This document shows, piece by piece, positions 1-11,130 of a stretch of DNA of 64,000 nt. Within the stretch, counting starts at the first letter, position 1. Each line of letters starts with the position of its first letter. A program made the position numbers and the translations under genes. The notes beneath the pieces were generated by a model. That model did no database searches, was not told the origin of the DNA, and saw nothing but the letters and a program-made list of their open reading frames with translations. The DNA comes from Delphinapterus leucas (lineage: Eukaryota > Chordata > Mammalia > Artiodactyla > Monodontidae): assembly GCF_002288925.2 (NCBI RefSeq), contig NW_022098037.1:3807311-3871310 (forward strand), read 5' to 3'.

Positions 1-130
1 CCACAAAATGTGATATAAACTTCACAAAAAGTGTTCCCTGGCCCAAAAAGTCTTTTGTCTCAGGGACGCCCTAGAGTCAGACACACTCCTTCAGCCCTCC
101 TTTAAACTCAGGGGTCAAAGACTCCCATAA

Positions 131-275
131 TGTTTAGAATAGCATGGAAGAAAGAGCATATTTTGTGGACCTAGATTCAAGTCCCTTTCTTGCTACTTTT
201 ATGATCTTGAGAAGTATACTCATTTCTGAGCCCCAGGTTCTGCATCTAAACAATGGGGATAAAAATACCTACTCC
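131..275 (+). repeat. MIR SINE fragment
   Basis: This is an old tRNA-core SINE. It has the MIR order: a tRNA-like head ('gacctagattcaagtccc'), then a region resembling 'tgatcttgagaag...ctcatttctgagcc', then 'aaacaatggggataaaaatacctac'-like sequence. It is heavily diverged, with no visible target-site duplication. Boundaries are approximate. Confidence 0.7.
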
Positions 276-525
276 ATTTCATCAATTCTAAAATGTCTTT
301 TTCCTTGCATTTTAGCATCTCCAAAAACTGGGTACATTCGAGGACATCTTACAAATTTTAACTGGCAGCTTTTTTTTCTCAGTGGCACATAAAATAATGG
401 TGCATCTTATGATAACTAGCATCTTAGATTAATGAAATTCAGTACTTCACAGGGCTTAGAAAATGCAAATGTGAAAAGATCTTGTTCACTTTAAACTCTA
501 TATAAATGTATTGTATACCTCTTGG

Positions 526-635
526 AGCCTCATCCTTAACTGTAAAATGGAGGTACCAACTATGGCGTTGTTGTAAGGGTCAAGTAAGTTAACACATGGA
601 AAGTGTTCAAAACAGTGTATGGCTCAGAGCAGGAA
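526..635 (+). repeat. MIR SINE 3' half
   Basis: The order 'cctcatccttaactgtaaaatgg', 'gttgttgtaagggtcaagtaagtta' and 'gtgttcaaaacagtgtatggc' is the 3' half of MIR. The tRNA-like head is missing. Confidence 0.7.
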
Positions 636-731
636 ACCTTCGTATTATTATGATGCCAAGACCTCTGACTGAAGAGAAGTTGGTTATTGATCTATTCCCC
701 AAACGCTGAATGTTCTGTGGGTGCCAGCAGG

Positions 732-955
732 GCTCTAGAGTCAAACTCAATGGTTCTGAATCTTGGCTCTGCCACTTACTAACTCCGGGCAATGGACATA
801 GTTTCATTCAGCCTCCTCTTCGGCATCTGTGAAACGAAAATTATGGCACCTGCTTCAGAACGTGTGGGTGAGCCTTAAATGGGTCAGTCCTTGGAGAGAG
901 CCTAGCATGATGCCTGGCAAGTGGAAGTCCTCCATACATGCTAGTTACCATCTTT
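732..955 (+). repeat. MIR SINE, near full length
   Basis: The core 'cttggctctgccacttact' is followed by 'gcctcctcttcggcatctgtgaaac' and the tail 'agcctagcatgatgcctggca'. This is the complete MIR order on the + strand. From 956 to 1210 I recognise nothing. Confidence 0.75.
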
Positions 956-1211
956 AGTAAGTGATTCTGCTTTGAAAAACATCTGGTCAAGCTGTAGAGA
1001 TGGCCCAGAGAGAGAGATTCTCTATTTCAATACCACAAATGAAAGGTGGCCCCCCTTAATACACTGACCTTGTATAAGTCCTGTCAATGTCCCCTAGTCA
1101 AAGACCATCCAGGAACACACCTGAGGTCAAATAGAGTTGGTGCTGCACCCTGCTATGAGGCCACCTGACATCATGAGGAAACATGAAGCATCTCAGAAAA
1201 AGGGTATCAGG

Positions 1212-1570
1212 GGGACTTCCCTGGTGGCGCAGTGGTTAAGAATCTGCCTACCAATGCAGGGGACACGGGTTCGAACCCTGGTCCAGGAATATCCCACATG
1301 CCACAGAGCAACTAAGCCCGTGCGCCAGAACTACTGAGGCTGCGCTCTAGAGCCCACGAGCCACAACTACTGAGCCCGTGTGCTGCAACTACTCAAGCCC
1401 GCGCACCTAGAGCCCGTGCTCGGCAACAAGAGAAGCCACTGCAATGAGAAGCCCGTGCACTGCAACGAAGAGTAGCCCCTGCTCTCTGCGGCTAGAGAAA
1501 GCCCACGCGCAGCAACGAAGACCCAATGCAGACAAAAAAAGAAAAAAAAAGAAGAAAAGAAAAGAGAAAG
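1212..1570 (+). repeat. CHR SINE, long form
   Basis: The tRNA-derived head begins 'gacttccctggtggcgcagt' (A box near 1222) and has a B box 'ggttcgaaccc' near 1268. The body is a run of degenerate ~30 bp units containing 'ccacaactactgagcc', typical of the long cetacean CHR subfamily. It ends in a purine-rich tail at about 1530-1570. No clean target-site duplication was found. Confidence 0.9.
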
Positions 1571-1635
1571 AACGAGTGTTCAGGAAGGGCTTGCTCTAGG
1601 AGTCGGGCCTGTGTTAGCTGATTTGCAGGAGGACT

Positions 1636-2125
1636 CAATGAAGTGAATTGGGAGCTGTGAGAAAGTAGGTAAATTTAGTGATTATCTTAATTTTTCTTTA
1701 ATAGGCAGGAAGAAAGAAGCAGGGCTAGAGTTGTCACTGAAGAAGAAACAGTAGTCCCTCTTGTTAGCCAGGAGAGGGGGGTATTTGGTCATTTTTGCAG
1801 TTGCAAGGTGTCTGTTTTTATTCCTGCTCAGACATAATTTCAGAGTAGTCTCGTTTTTGTCTTGTTCCATCACATCCATGAAAGTCCCATCTGATGCTGA
1901 TATCCCGAGAAATTGCTTATGTTCACCAAGGGCACATCCCCTAACTGTCAGCTATAGGGTGACCAACCGTCCCAGTTTGCGTGGGACTGAGGAGGCCCCA
2001 GGGTGAGGGGCTGGGACACAGGATTTTCAGTGCTAAGATGGAGACAGTCACGGGCAAATCGGGATGCACTGGTCACCCTAGCTCTCAGGGCTGCTTTCTC
2101 GTTTCTCGGGCCTCACCCCTTTTGA
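1636..2125. repeat. Unnamed interspersed repeat, copy 1 (interrupted)
   Basis: This segment aligns by eye, in the same orientation, with 13868-14262. Shared landmarks are 'gtgaattgggag' against 'gcgaattaggcag', 'cagacataatt', 'tctgatgctgat', and 'caagggcacatc' against 'caagagcacatc'. After the inserted element at 1955-2080 the alignment resumes with 'ctcagggctgctttctc'. Two diverged copies 12 kb apart indicate an interspersed repeat. The CCAAT-like and LTR-like texture suggests an old LTR, but I cannot name the family. Confidence 0.55.
1955..2080. mobile_element. Small DNA transposon with inverted ends (MITE)
   Basis: The left end 'tagggtgaccaaccgtccca' and the right end 'gggatgcactggtcacccta' are imperfect inverted repeats. 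The 126 bp unit has no coding capacity and sits inside the unnamed repeat. The second copy of that repeat, near 14190, lacks it, which supports insertion. The target duplication is too decayed to call. The exact family is not named. Confidence 0.7.
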
Positions 2126-2204
2126 GAGCATGTCCTGTGAATTACCTAGTTTACACCCTATTGACTGGTTCATTTGTCTGCACGTGAGGATGTGCTTGGG
2201 AGGC

Positions 2205-2380
2205 AAAGTCCCAGCTCTTTCGTTCACTGGCCACGGGGCCTTGAGCAAAGTGCTCAAGGCCTCTGAGTCTCCGTTTCCTCCTCTCTAAAATGAGGTTGGT
2301 ACATACTTCGTAAGAAGGCTTAAGGAGATAATGGCATCTTCAAAAATGCCTCACACATCATAGGTGCTGCATTGATGTTA
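2205..2380 (+). repeat. MIR SINE
   Basis: The order 'cccagctctttcgttcactggcc', 'ccttgagcaaagtgctcaaggcctctgagtctccg' (split here) and 'ctctaaaatgaggttggtac' matches MIR on the + strand. The tail 'catcataggtgctgcattgatg' also fits. Confidence 0.7.
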
Positions 2381-2635
2381 CACCTCATTCCTCCCCTAAC
2401 TTCCACCTCTACCCCATCAGCTCTGAGCCATTTCATGCAACGGCCTCGGATTACCAATTACATCTCGGGAAGCTTATTTTTATAGCTCTTACTATGGTTC
2501 CAGATGCCTGTAAACACTTAAAAATTGATTTTAATTATATTACCGCTGTTCCTTTTCTTCTCTTCAAAACTCCATTTATTTCTTATGCATCTCTATTCCC
2601 TTCCCCCACAAGTAATGACGTGTAAGTAATGACAA

Positions 2636-2840
2636 TAATAATAACAAGCCCTGCATTTCTAGAACACTTTACAGATTATAAAATGCCTTTCACCAGAAAA
2701 CAAAAACAAAAAACCTGGTAGGCCAGTATTATTACTTTCCTGTTTACAGATTAACAAACCGAGGATTGGAGAAGCTGTGTGCCTGATTCGAGATCACATG
2801 CCTAGTAAAGAAACAGAACCAACCTTCTGAGTCTCCACTC
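2636..2840 (-). repeat. MIR SINE, reverse strand
   Basis: The reverse-complement MIR order is visible: 'gaacactttacagattataa', 'tgtttacagattaac', 'gatcacatgcctagtaaag', 'gaaccaac'. An A-rich 'acaaaaacaaaaaa' insertion splits it near 2700. Confidence 0.6.
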
Positions 2841-5800
2841 TACTCTAAAACAACTTTCCCCAGGGGCTCAAAACTGGATTCCAATGCATCCCCATTCCTC
2901 GAATAACAGAGGCCCTGGATGGGGCCTCTTGACAAGATGTGGCTATTGAGACAAGCAGCTCTCATTTGTAATTTCCTGTGTTATCCCCCAGAGTCCCCAG
3001 CTTAATTTCACTTAAAATCCAGTGTGGCTCTTGCCAGACCCATGAGAAAATCCTACTCGAGATGGAACCACTGAAATCTGATTCAGAACTCTGCTGGATT
3101 TTCTTCCATCAGTTCGGCTTAGGCCCTGGCAGCTGGGCTCAGCTGGGACTGGGTAATTCTAACTTCCTTTGACTTGCCATCCCCTTCTCCACTACCCCAA
3201 GAAGGGATGCCAAATGGACTCACAACTGTTGCCCTTTGGAATCCTTTAAGTGCTTAGGCCTAAGCAGAAATTACAAATAGGGTCTGGTATTTAACTCAGA
3301 CTGATTCCAAAATATTTCCCCGTCTGGAGCTCTTCCATGGAAACCATTTGCCGTATGCAGATGCAGGGTGTGGGGCTGCAGGAGACCCAGGAATGCACGA
3401 TCTACTAGCAGAATGTGTATGAACACAGACTACCCTTTCCAGGGTAACCAAAGCCAGTGGAATTTGTGATGAGGCAGAAAGAGGCTAAGTTTGGAGACAG
3501 CAGATCCAGGTTCAAATACCGGTTCCCATGATCACAAGGTGAGCAGCCCCACGCTATGCACTCAGTCTCTTCAAGTATGTGCTTTCCTTTGTAACAAGAA
3601 AACAATAATGCCTGTACTGCCCTTCTAGTTAGGGTAGTCCTGAGCTAATGGACATAAAAGTACTTTAGAAACTGGAAATCACTGGACAAGCATAGGCTGT
3701 TAATATCACAGGGAAGCTTTCTAAAGTTTGCAGTATATTCTTCAGAAAGAGATTCACTGAGCATTCCAATTCTCTTTGGTCTTTGTTTTTTTCTTCTGGT
3801 TCCTTTGATCTCCTGCACAAGCTCAAAGTAGCCAGAGAACAGATCTGCATTCGTTTCATAATTCACACAGTTTATTCAAGGCAGTATCTGGTATTCCAAC
3901 TCACAAAGATAGCCCAAAAGAGCTTAAGTGATTCAAAGGAGGGAAAAACACTTTTCCCTCAAAATTTGCTTTGTGTTTTTTGTTTCTCTAATCTATAAAG
4001 AAATTTTACATTCTGTTTCAGAGGGAAAAAAAGAAACAGGAAAATAAAAGTACTTGAGAATTGGAAAGGGAAATTACATCTCTCATACTTAAGGATGATT
4101 GAAAAGGGATTACATTTATAAATAACAAAGAGTTATTCGTAATGTAGAGTCAAGGAGGAGTTGTGAATTCACAACACAGAGAGAGAAAATCATCAAAGTG
4201 ATTGTTCCAAGTATTTGCAAATCTTTGCTAAGCAAAGATGAATTTGCTTCTTACAACTCAAGTCAGAATTCTAGTAGGCCTTTGTCCAGGGAAAGAGACA
4301 TTTTTAGAAAACATGACCCACCTGTTCTTTACATCGTAATAATATTTCTTTCACCCACACAGGGGTTAATATGTTTTCTGAGAACTGGCAATATCGTTTA
4401 CAAATAATTCACAAAGGACTGGGACTAGGGAAGTCCAGAAATGTGCTTCTCTGTGCTGTCCTTCCAACCTGGCCCTGCTTCTGTTTACGGTACCCCGTTG
4501 TTATATGTTTCCAGCAGAACTTTATTGTTTTAGGAACTTTCCATTTCAACAGGATGATTGACAGATGAATCTAGCTGTAAACAGGTGACAGGACATGTGC
4601 ATACATATTAACCACATAGCATGAAATCCTACAACACGCACCAGCCCACAAACAATGGAATTTAAATTGGACAGTTGAATCTTGGACTCATTCCAGAAGA
4701 TTTCGTTAAGGAGATACCAAAAGTCCTCACCACTGTGCAGCAGCCTCAGTTTCAAGGTCCCACCTCAGCATGAGGGGGTGCAAGTGTAGGAACGCAAACA
4801 GCACTGGATGTCGGAAAGCGGAAACTTCTCTAAGTGGCCACAAGATGGCCTCACTGTTCGTCTGAATGTTAAATGTCAAATTTAACACTAAATGTTCATG
4901 TTAAATGTTCCAGTTGCAGCTTTAGCCCTCAAAGCAGGGTGGCGGGCACAGAGATGTATTTTTTAAATTGCCATTGACAAATGTGACGAATCTTAAAAGT
5001 TGATTTCCCCACTCCCACCTCCCTTTTTGGTCTCCGGTGTGGCTGTCTTCTCTTTCCATTTGTCTGGTACATCAGAAAGCCTAGTTGCAAAGTACTTTGT
5101 TATCGTTAGATGACAGAGGCATCATGCTCACTACTGCGCCTTGAACTTGGGAGGCACTCCGTAAATAAGACTTCGTTTTAAGATCAAGGAAAAGAAGTTG
5201 GTTAGTAGAAGTCTGGTGAGTCGTTTTGTTTCAGATGAAGTTGTCACTCATTGTTTCACATAGGAAAGTAGCATTCTGCACAGTGTCCTTGTTTACAGTG
5301 TCAGTTTAACATTACTCCCAAGCTCCCCACCCCCTACCCCAGGCTTTGTCACCTGAGCACTGGTGAGTGCCACGGGGGGTTTAGTTGGCTCTTGGGTATT
5401 CAGTGGGTTTTTGTTTGTTCAGTTTTGGTTTTATTTTTTTACAAATACCACCACTGAGGGAAGGGCCAGGAAGGGAAATTCTGTGATCTTTTAGTGTTTC
5501 TAATTAGTGAAGGAGGGATTAGACTAAACAAATATTACAGGGTTGTGACACTGATCCCCCAGTGGTAAGCAATAATTGTGGAGATTGGATTTCAAAAGCT
5601 CTGACAATTTACTTTCAGTTTATCTATTATAATACTTAATATCCAGTGATGCAGGTGGGTAAGGATTAAGTGGAATTAATGGTAGAAACAATTCTTTCTT
5701 ATGGTAGTTTTCTATGCCTTCCCATTATAAATGAAAAGAATTGATCATCTATTAATGTATGTTCCTCAGAATGTACTCGGTAACAAAGAACCATGGCAGA

Positions 5801-7009
5801 AATCCCAGATTTCATTTTAAGGAATCCTTTGCAACTGATGTACAGAGCACTGTCAGGAAATGAGTACCAAAACACATGGTCTGTCTGGCTACCTGATACC
5901 TGGGCTACTCGCCTAAGAACGTAGAAGGCTACACTACCTTTAATATAATTCTTTTTAAGAGAGAGTAAAAAAAAATTGATGGTTAAATAAAAACTTGAAT
6001 TTAATGTCACAGAAAATAAAACAACATCAAATTAGTGAACCCGGAAGAATGGTTAGTGAAGAAGGTTCTAGTGGGGTCTGTCTCTGCCTGCGTGATTTTT
6101 CTTTTTTTTAATATTTTTATTTGTTTATTTTTAAAAAAAAAAAAAAGATTGCCATTGAAATTGTGATCAGGAAGTGGCAGCTTTTCTGTTGTTCTCTAGA
6201 AACTTATCTGGAAAATTATCAATAACAACATAGGTATAAAGTCTCCGGTGGAAGAAAATAGAATTTTATGCATTTTTCACTCTAATGCTACAGCTAAAAT
6301 ACTTTCTGTTCAACACTATATACTTTTGTTAAATTTCCCTGGTATCTTGATGCATAGCGATGAATTCACTACTTAATAAGTATATTCCCATAATTTTTAA
6401 AAATTGATATACTGAGGACTCTTTAAACACATCATAAATTGGTTCTGCAAAGGGTTGTAAAATAGTCTTAGGCTAACAGACAAGATGAGAATGCCCATTA
6501 CCTGTACCTCATCACCACTGAGTATATCATTTCTTAAATCTCTCTTTTGTGTCATATGTTCTCTTCTGGGTCTCCCCATGTGATGCACTAGGGTTTGGGT
6601 GAAATTTCACAACATCCCATGACATGGGCTAAGGAATAAGCTTAATTGGATAAAGAAGCTTTCGAGGCCAGGGTCAGCACAACAAGGACCCACGGTCACT
6701 CCATCAGCCCATGAAGAGGCATGCCAGGGTCTGCTGGACCCATGCCCTATTCTTTCTTATATGACAAGCATGACAGGGCAGCCTTACCAGCATGCCAAGC
6801 AATCTGGTTTGGGGGTGCCAGCTATTTACAGGAACCAGCTACCCAGCACCTGGAGACTCTGGAGCCCCAAGAATGTTTCAGCTCAGTCCCTCCCTTGGTA
6901 GGGGGTGGAAGCCTAAGTTCCTCAAGAATGTGACCTTGGAGATTGCCGCTCCAGCTGGGGGAAGAGCAAGGCCCTGAGCCCTGTTAGCCTCTGGCCCAGG
7001 CAACTTAAC
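2841..7009. other. Unclassified sequence, no gene recognised
   Basis: I see no coding exon, RNA gene or well-defined repeat in these 4.2 kb. A weak MIR-like core ('gcagatccaggttcaaatacc') lies near 3500-3530. A T/A-rich run at 6100-6146 looks like a decayed tail. The longest open frames (about 100 codons, for example 5699-6010 on the - strand) have no recognisable protein features. Confidence 0.5.
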
Positions 7010-7372
7010 AGTCCACTAGGGCTGCCACAGTCTGCAGTGGTTTAAACAACAGAAATGTATTTCTCACAATTCTGCAGGCTGGGAGTCCAAGATCAAGGTG
7101 CTGGCAGATTTCGTTTCTCCTGAGGCCTCTCTCCTCGGCTTCCTTCTCATCACTGTGTCCTTGCGTGGGCTTTCTTTGTGCACATGCGCTCCTGGTATCT
7201 CCTCCTCTTCCTATAAGGACCAATCTTATTGTTAGGGCCTCTCACTTATGACCTTATTTAATCTTAATTATCTCCTTAAAGGGCTTATCTCCAAATCAGT
7301 CACATGGAGGGCTAGAGCTTCAACCTGTGAATCTTGTTGGGAGTGCAATTCTGTCTACAACACCAGGTAAGC
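7010..7372 (-). mobile_element. MaLR-type LTR (MLT1/MST-like), reverse strand
   Basis: Reading + strand, 'ctagggctgccacagtctgc', 'acaacagaaatgtatttctc', 'ggctgggagtccaagatcaa' and 'aatctccttaaagggcttat'-like segments follow the reverse complement of mammalian apparent LTR retrotransposons. The far edge 'gtgcaattctgtctacaaca' is the usual LTR 5' border. This is a solo LTR: no internal region adjoins it. Confidence 0.7.
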
Positions 7373-7439
7373 ACACAGGGTTATTTGGGACAGCCCCGCT
7401 CCTTGCATGATGCTTAGTCAACTGGTTAAGCAAAAAGCG

Positions 7440-7666
7440 GTATGACATCAATGCTTTTATTTTCATTTCTTTGATTACTACTGAAATTACGTACCTTCCA
7501 CATACTTATTGGCCAGTTCTGTTTATGAACTTTGCCCATTTTTCTTTGAGGATATTAGTGTTTTACTCTTTAATCTGCCAAATATTTTTATAGAGAATGT
7601 CTTTTACTCCATTACCATGTTTTTTTTTTAATTGACTATTGTTGATGACATAATTTGCATTAATAT
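7440..7666 (-). mobile_element. Old L1 ORF2 3' region, reverse strand
   Basis: 'catttctttgattactactg', 'ttattggccagttctgttta' and 'ctttgcccatttttctttga' match the reverse complement of the L1 ORF2 C-terminal segment. The better-preserved - strand L1 at 62850-62945 shows the same phrases. Strongly diverged. Confidence 0.6.
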
Positions 7667-7679
7667 AAAAGACATTTGT

Positions 7680-7880
7680 GGGCTTCCCTGGTGGCGCAGT
7701 GGTTGAGAGTCCTGCCGATGCAGGGGACGCAGGCTCGTGCCCCGGTCTGGGAAGATCCCACATGCCGCGGAGCGGCTGGGCCCGTGAGCCATGGCCGCTG
7801 AGCCTGCGCGTCCGGAGCCTGTGCTCCGCAACGGGAGTGGCCACAACAGTGAGAGGCCCGCGTACCACAAAAAAAAAAAA
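7680..7880 (+). repeat. CHR SINE, short form
   Basis: It starts 'ggcttccctggtggcgcagt' and runs through 'gagccatggccgctgagcctg' to 'gagaggcccgcgtaccac' plus an A tail. The target-site duplication is 'aaaagacatttgt' (7667-7679) against 'aaaagatatttgt' (7881-7893), so L1-driven insertion is clear. Open frames across it are SINE read-through. Confidence 0.95.
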
Positions 7881-7893
7881 AAAAGATATTTGT

Positions 7894-8599
7894 TGATTAT
7901 CTCCCCAGTATCCACACTCACCCCCTTCCCGGTAGCCTCCTAATGCTTGTCAGGGGATACAAGTGGGTCCAGAAATGCTGGCTCCACCCCCAATCCCAGC
8001 TGTGGTATAGACCTTGACCAAGTCAATCAGCATAAGCCATGCCCTACGATTGGTCCAGGGTGGGCATGTGACCCAAATCGGTCTAATAAGGTGCTTTAAA
8101 TACTGACACAAAGACACTCCTATTCCTAAACAAGAACAATGAAGCACATAACCTCAGGAGCTACTGTCAACCATCTTGGGGAATTCATTTAGGATAAAGC
8201 TCACAGCAAAGACAGCAGAGAGGAAAGCAATTTTTCCCAAATTTTACACTTGTCTCATCCTTTTTAGTGCCTCACTTGCGTCGAGTTCTCCCAATATATT
8301 CAATTTAGCTTTCACAGGAACAATTCTTTTTTCCACAGTCACATTTCATCAGTGTACACAAATGCTTAATTAGATTGCATAAATACCGAAACAAATAAAA
8401 CTGACATAAACTGGTTTGGAAACATGTTATTATCTGAACAAAACTGCAAGAACACACCAGAGCAAACTGATCTTGAGCGTTCGTCCTTCTGTGGTCATCA
8501 GTCAGTATGTTTTACAGAGGAAATGATGAACTTTTCTTAATCTGATGAATTGCTTAAGTGGAGATTGATCAGCTGAATGCAACTGAGTTTAATTTCTTT
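7894..8599. other. Unclassified, partly LTR-like
   Basis: Sequence at 8030-8100 ('gattggtccagggtgggcat') resembles a CCAAT-box segment seen in several old LTRs and recurs in type near 53449 and 59572. I cannot assign a family, and I see no gene. Confidence 0.35.
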
Positions 8600-8699
8600 G
8601 TCATTTCATTTAGAAATTTCCCATAAATACTTGCACATAAAACTTCTCTAGTTTGATATTTTTGTTGTTCATTTATCAGGTCCTAGTGGTAAGGTTACG

Positions 8700-8985
8700 C
8701 TAACTTTATAGAATGAATTTGATGATATCATTTATTTCGACATAACTTACGGAGCATAAGAATTTGTTGTTTCTTGAAGAAATGCACTAATAACATTAAC
8801 AGATCTCAGAATCTCTTTTGGAGGTAAATCTTTTATAAGTTCTTCCAGGGTTGCTTTTCTTTCAGATTTTCTACTTCTTGAGTCAGTTTTAGTAATGTGT
8901 TTTCTCAGAAAACCATCTACTTCATTAGGAAGATTTCTAAATGTATTACCATAGAGTCAAACATGACATTCTCTTTTAAATTTTT
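8700..8985 (-). mobile_element. Old L1 ORF2 fragment, reverse strand
   Basis: 'ttcagattttctacttcttg', 'agtcagttttagtaatgtgt' and 'aaaccatctacttcattag' correspond to the reverse complement of the L1 ORF2 segment just before the reverse transcriptase core. High divergence makes the edges uncertain. Confidence 0.5.
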
Positions 8986-8989
8986 CAAC

Positions 8990-9125
8990 TTTTAACTGCA
9001 GAAATTTTTATGCACACATAAAATGAGAGAGAATATGTAATGGATCTCCACATATACACTACCCAGCTTAAAAGTAATCAGCATTTTTGCCAATATTCTT
9101 TCATTTATTCCTCAATCACCTTTTA
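8990..9125 (-). repeat. Diverged L1M-type fragment, copy 1
   Basis: 'ccacatatacactacccagc' and 'atcagcatttttgccaat' match in type and orientation the segment at 38185-38290. Two copies in one window support a repeat. The L1M assignment is by resemblance only. Confidence 0.4.
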
Positions 9126-9139
9126 TAAGTGGAGCCCTA

Positions 9140-9426
9140 TATTTTTTTCAGCTTTACTGAAGCATAATTAACAAATAAAAATGTAAGATATCTAAAGTAT
9201 ACATAATGATAATTTGATAGGCGTACACATTGTGAAAGGATTCCCCCAATCTTGTTAATTAACACATCCATCTTATCACATATTTATCTTTTTTTTCTTG
9301 GTGAGAACATTTAAGATCTAAAATCTTAGCAAATTTCAATAACACAATACAGTATTAACAACCATAGCCACCATGTTATACATTAGATCCTCAGACCTTA
9401 CTCATCTCATAGCCAAGAAGCACTGT
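9140..9426 (-). mobile_element. L1 3' end, reverse strand (left part)
   Basis: 'cagctttactgaagcataat', 'gataatttgataggcgtaca' and 'ttgttaattaacacatccat' are the reverse complement of an older L1 3' end. A CHR SINE interrupts it at 9427 and the L1-like flank resumes after 9651. Confidence 0.55.
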
Positions 9427-9641
9427 AAATTTTTTTTGTTTTGTTTTTCCATACGCGGGCCGCTCACTGTTGTGGCCTCTCCCGTTGCGGAGCACAGGCT
9501 CCTGACGCGCAGGCTCAGCGGTCATGGCTCACGTAAGCCCAGCCCCTCCGCGGCATGTGGGATCTTCCCAGACCGGGGCACGAACCCGTGTCCCCGGCAT
9601 CAGCAGGCGGACTCTCAACCACTGCGCCACCAGGGAAGCCC
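9427..9641 (-). repeat. CHR SINE, short form, reverse strand
   Basis: T-rich tail first, then 'ctcactgttgtggcctctcc' through to 'ctgcgccaccagggaagccc'. The target-site duplication 'gaagcactgt' is exact at 9417-9426 and 9642-9651. Confidence 0.95.
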
Positions 9642-9651
9642 GAAGCACTGT

Positions 9652-10500
9652 GTTTTAAAACAAGTCCCAGCCTTCCTATTGTTCCATTCGTATAAACTTC
9701 AGTAATTCTTCTTACAGAAGAGAACTTTTTAATATAAAAGTTTAACCACTTCTATGCCTGTAATTTTATCTTATTTCTCTTTAAAAATTTTTTTTCTCTT
9801 TCCGTCTCTATTTTCCCAAGGTTTTCTTGACAAAGATATTGGTTTTTCAGTGAATTGGTTCTTAAATTAATGTATTAATTCTACAGTTTTTCTGTTTTCT
9901 AAGTCAGAGATTTCTGTTAATTGTTTACTTAATATTTCATTCTTACCACTGCTTTCCTTAAGTTGGTTCAGTTTGTTTTTCTTAGGTTGAATGCTTGCTT
10001 GTTGAATAATGAACTCCCTTAAGAATATCAATTTGCTGAACACAATTTTGGCCTCATTCCTTATGATGTTCTCATTTCCCATACTTTCTAAATCGTCTAT
10101 AGTTGTAGTTTTTAATCTCTACTTTAAACTATGAAATATTTAAATTGTTTCTTCTTTTTTCCCATTTCTAAATGAATGTGTGTTTGTTTACAATGTCTAT
10201 TAATTTTATAGCATTTATTACCTTTCACTCACCTCCATTATTATATCACATATTATAATAACACTATATTTTAGGAAAATTATTTTTAAATTATATATAT
10301 TCACTTTAAAGAATGTTAACACATTCTGTTTTGTGTCTACAATTAGTCAATTAATTAGACTTTATTTGGTAAATTATGGCACTCTCCACCAACTCTTTAA
10401 AACTAAAATACTGCAATACTTTAATACTATGACTTTCACTTTGATATATGTCTTGGTCATCTAGACCACATCTTTAAGAAACTTCTTGCCAAGATGACAT
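9652..10500. other. AT-rich sequence, probably old antisense L1
   Basis: 'ttggtttttcagtgaattgg' and 'gtttttcttaggttgaatgc' have the texture of decayed antisense L1 ORF2, but the match is weak. Nothing else is recognised; open frames here are short and featureless. Confidence 0.35.
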
Positions 10501-10561
10501 TGTAAGTATATACCTTGAGGTCCTCTCTTCTGCTCCTTTATTGATAGATAAAATACAAAAG

Positions 10562-10707
10562 AGGACTTCCCTGGTGGTCCAGTGACTAAGACTTCACACT
10601 CCCAATGCAAGGGGCCCAGGTTCGATGCCTGGTCGGGGAACTAGATCCCACGTGTCGCGACTAAGACCCAGTGCAGCCAAATAAATAAATAAATATTTTT
10701 TTAATAA
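10562..10707 (+). repeat. tRNA-head-only CHR-1/Bov-tA-like SINE
   Basis: 'gacttccctggtggtccagt', a B box 'ggttcgatgcc' and 'actagatcccacgtgtcgcg' are followed directly by an AAAT tail, with no long body. The target-site duplication is 'ataaaatacaaaag' (10548-10561) against 'ataaaatacagaag' (10708-10721). Confidence 0.9.
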
Positions 10708-10735
10708 ATAAAATACAGAAGAAGATAAAAGTCAC

Positions 10736-11130
10736 AGCCATGTTAACTAGACATTGTGGTGGTCATTTTGCAACATACACAAATATCAAATCATTATGTT
10801 GAACACCTGAAACTAATACAGTTGACCCTTGAACATGGATTTGAACTACATGGGTCCACTTGTACACAGATTTTTTCTCAATAGTAAATGCTACAGTACT
10901 ATACCGTCTACAGTTGGTTGAACCTGCCAATGCTGAACCGTGGATACAGGAAACTGAGGATGTAGAGGAATCACAGATACCGAGGGCCAATGGTAAGTTA
11001 TACACAGATTTTTAGAATTTTGACTGTGCAGAGTGTCAGCGCCCCTAACCCCTGAGTTGTTCAAGGGTCAACTGTATAATGTTGTGTGTCAATTATTATT
11101 TTTTTTTAACTTTAAATTTTACATTTGTTT
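10736..11130 (+). mobile_element. L1M 3' end split by a DNA transposon
   Basis: Left part: 'gttaactagacattgtggtg' to 'aacacctgaaactaata' (ends 10818). Right part: 'taatgttgtgtgtcaattat' from 11075. Joined, these give the ordinary L1M terminal sequence. A near-identical uninterrupted version is at 50300-50410. Confidence 0.75.
10819..11074. mobile_element. Tigger-like (pogo/Tc1-mariner) MITE
   Basis: Perfect 16 bp terminal inverted repeats: 'cagttgacccttgaac' at 10819-10834 and its reverse complement at 11059-11074. They are flanked by a TA duplication at 10817-10818 and 11075-11076, the hallmark of this superfamily. The 256 bp body is non-coding. It resembles the Tigger2 internal-deletion class by recall. 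Confidence 0.9.

Noticed and set aside
7680..7880. tRNA gene, because of A and B boxes
   Set aside because: The boxes belong to the tRNA-derived head of a SINE. There is no cloverleaf with an acceptor stem, and a SINE body follows.
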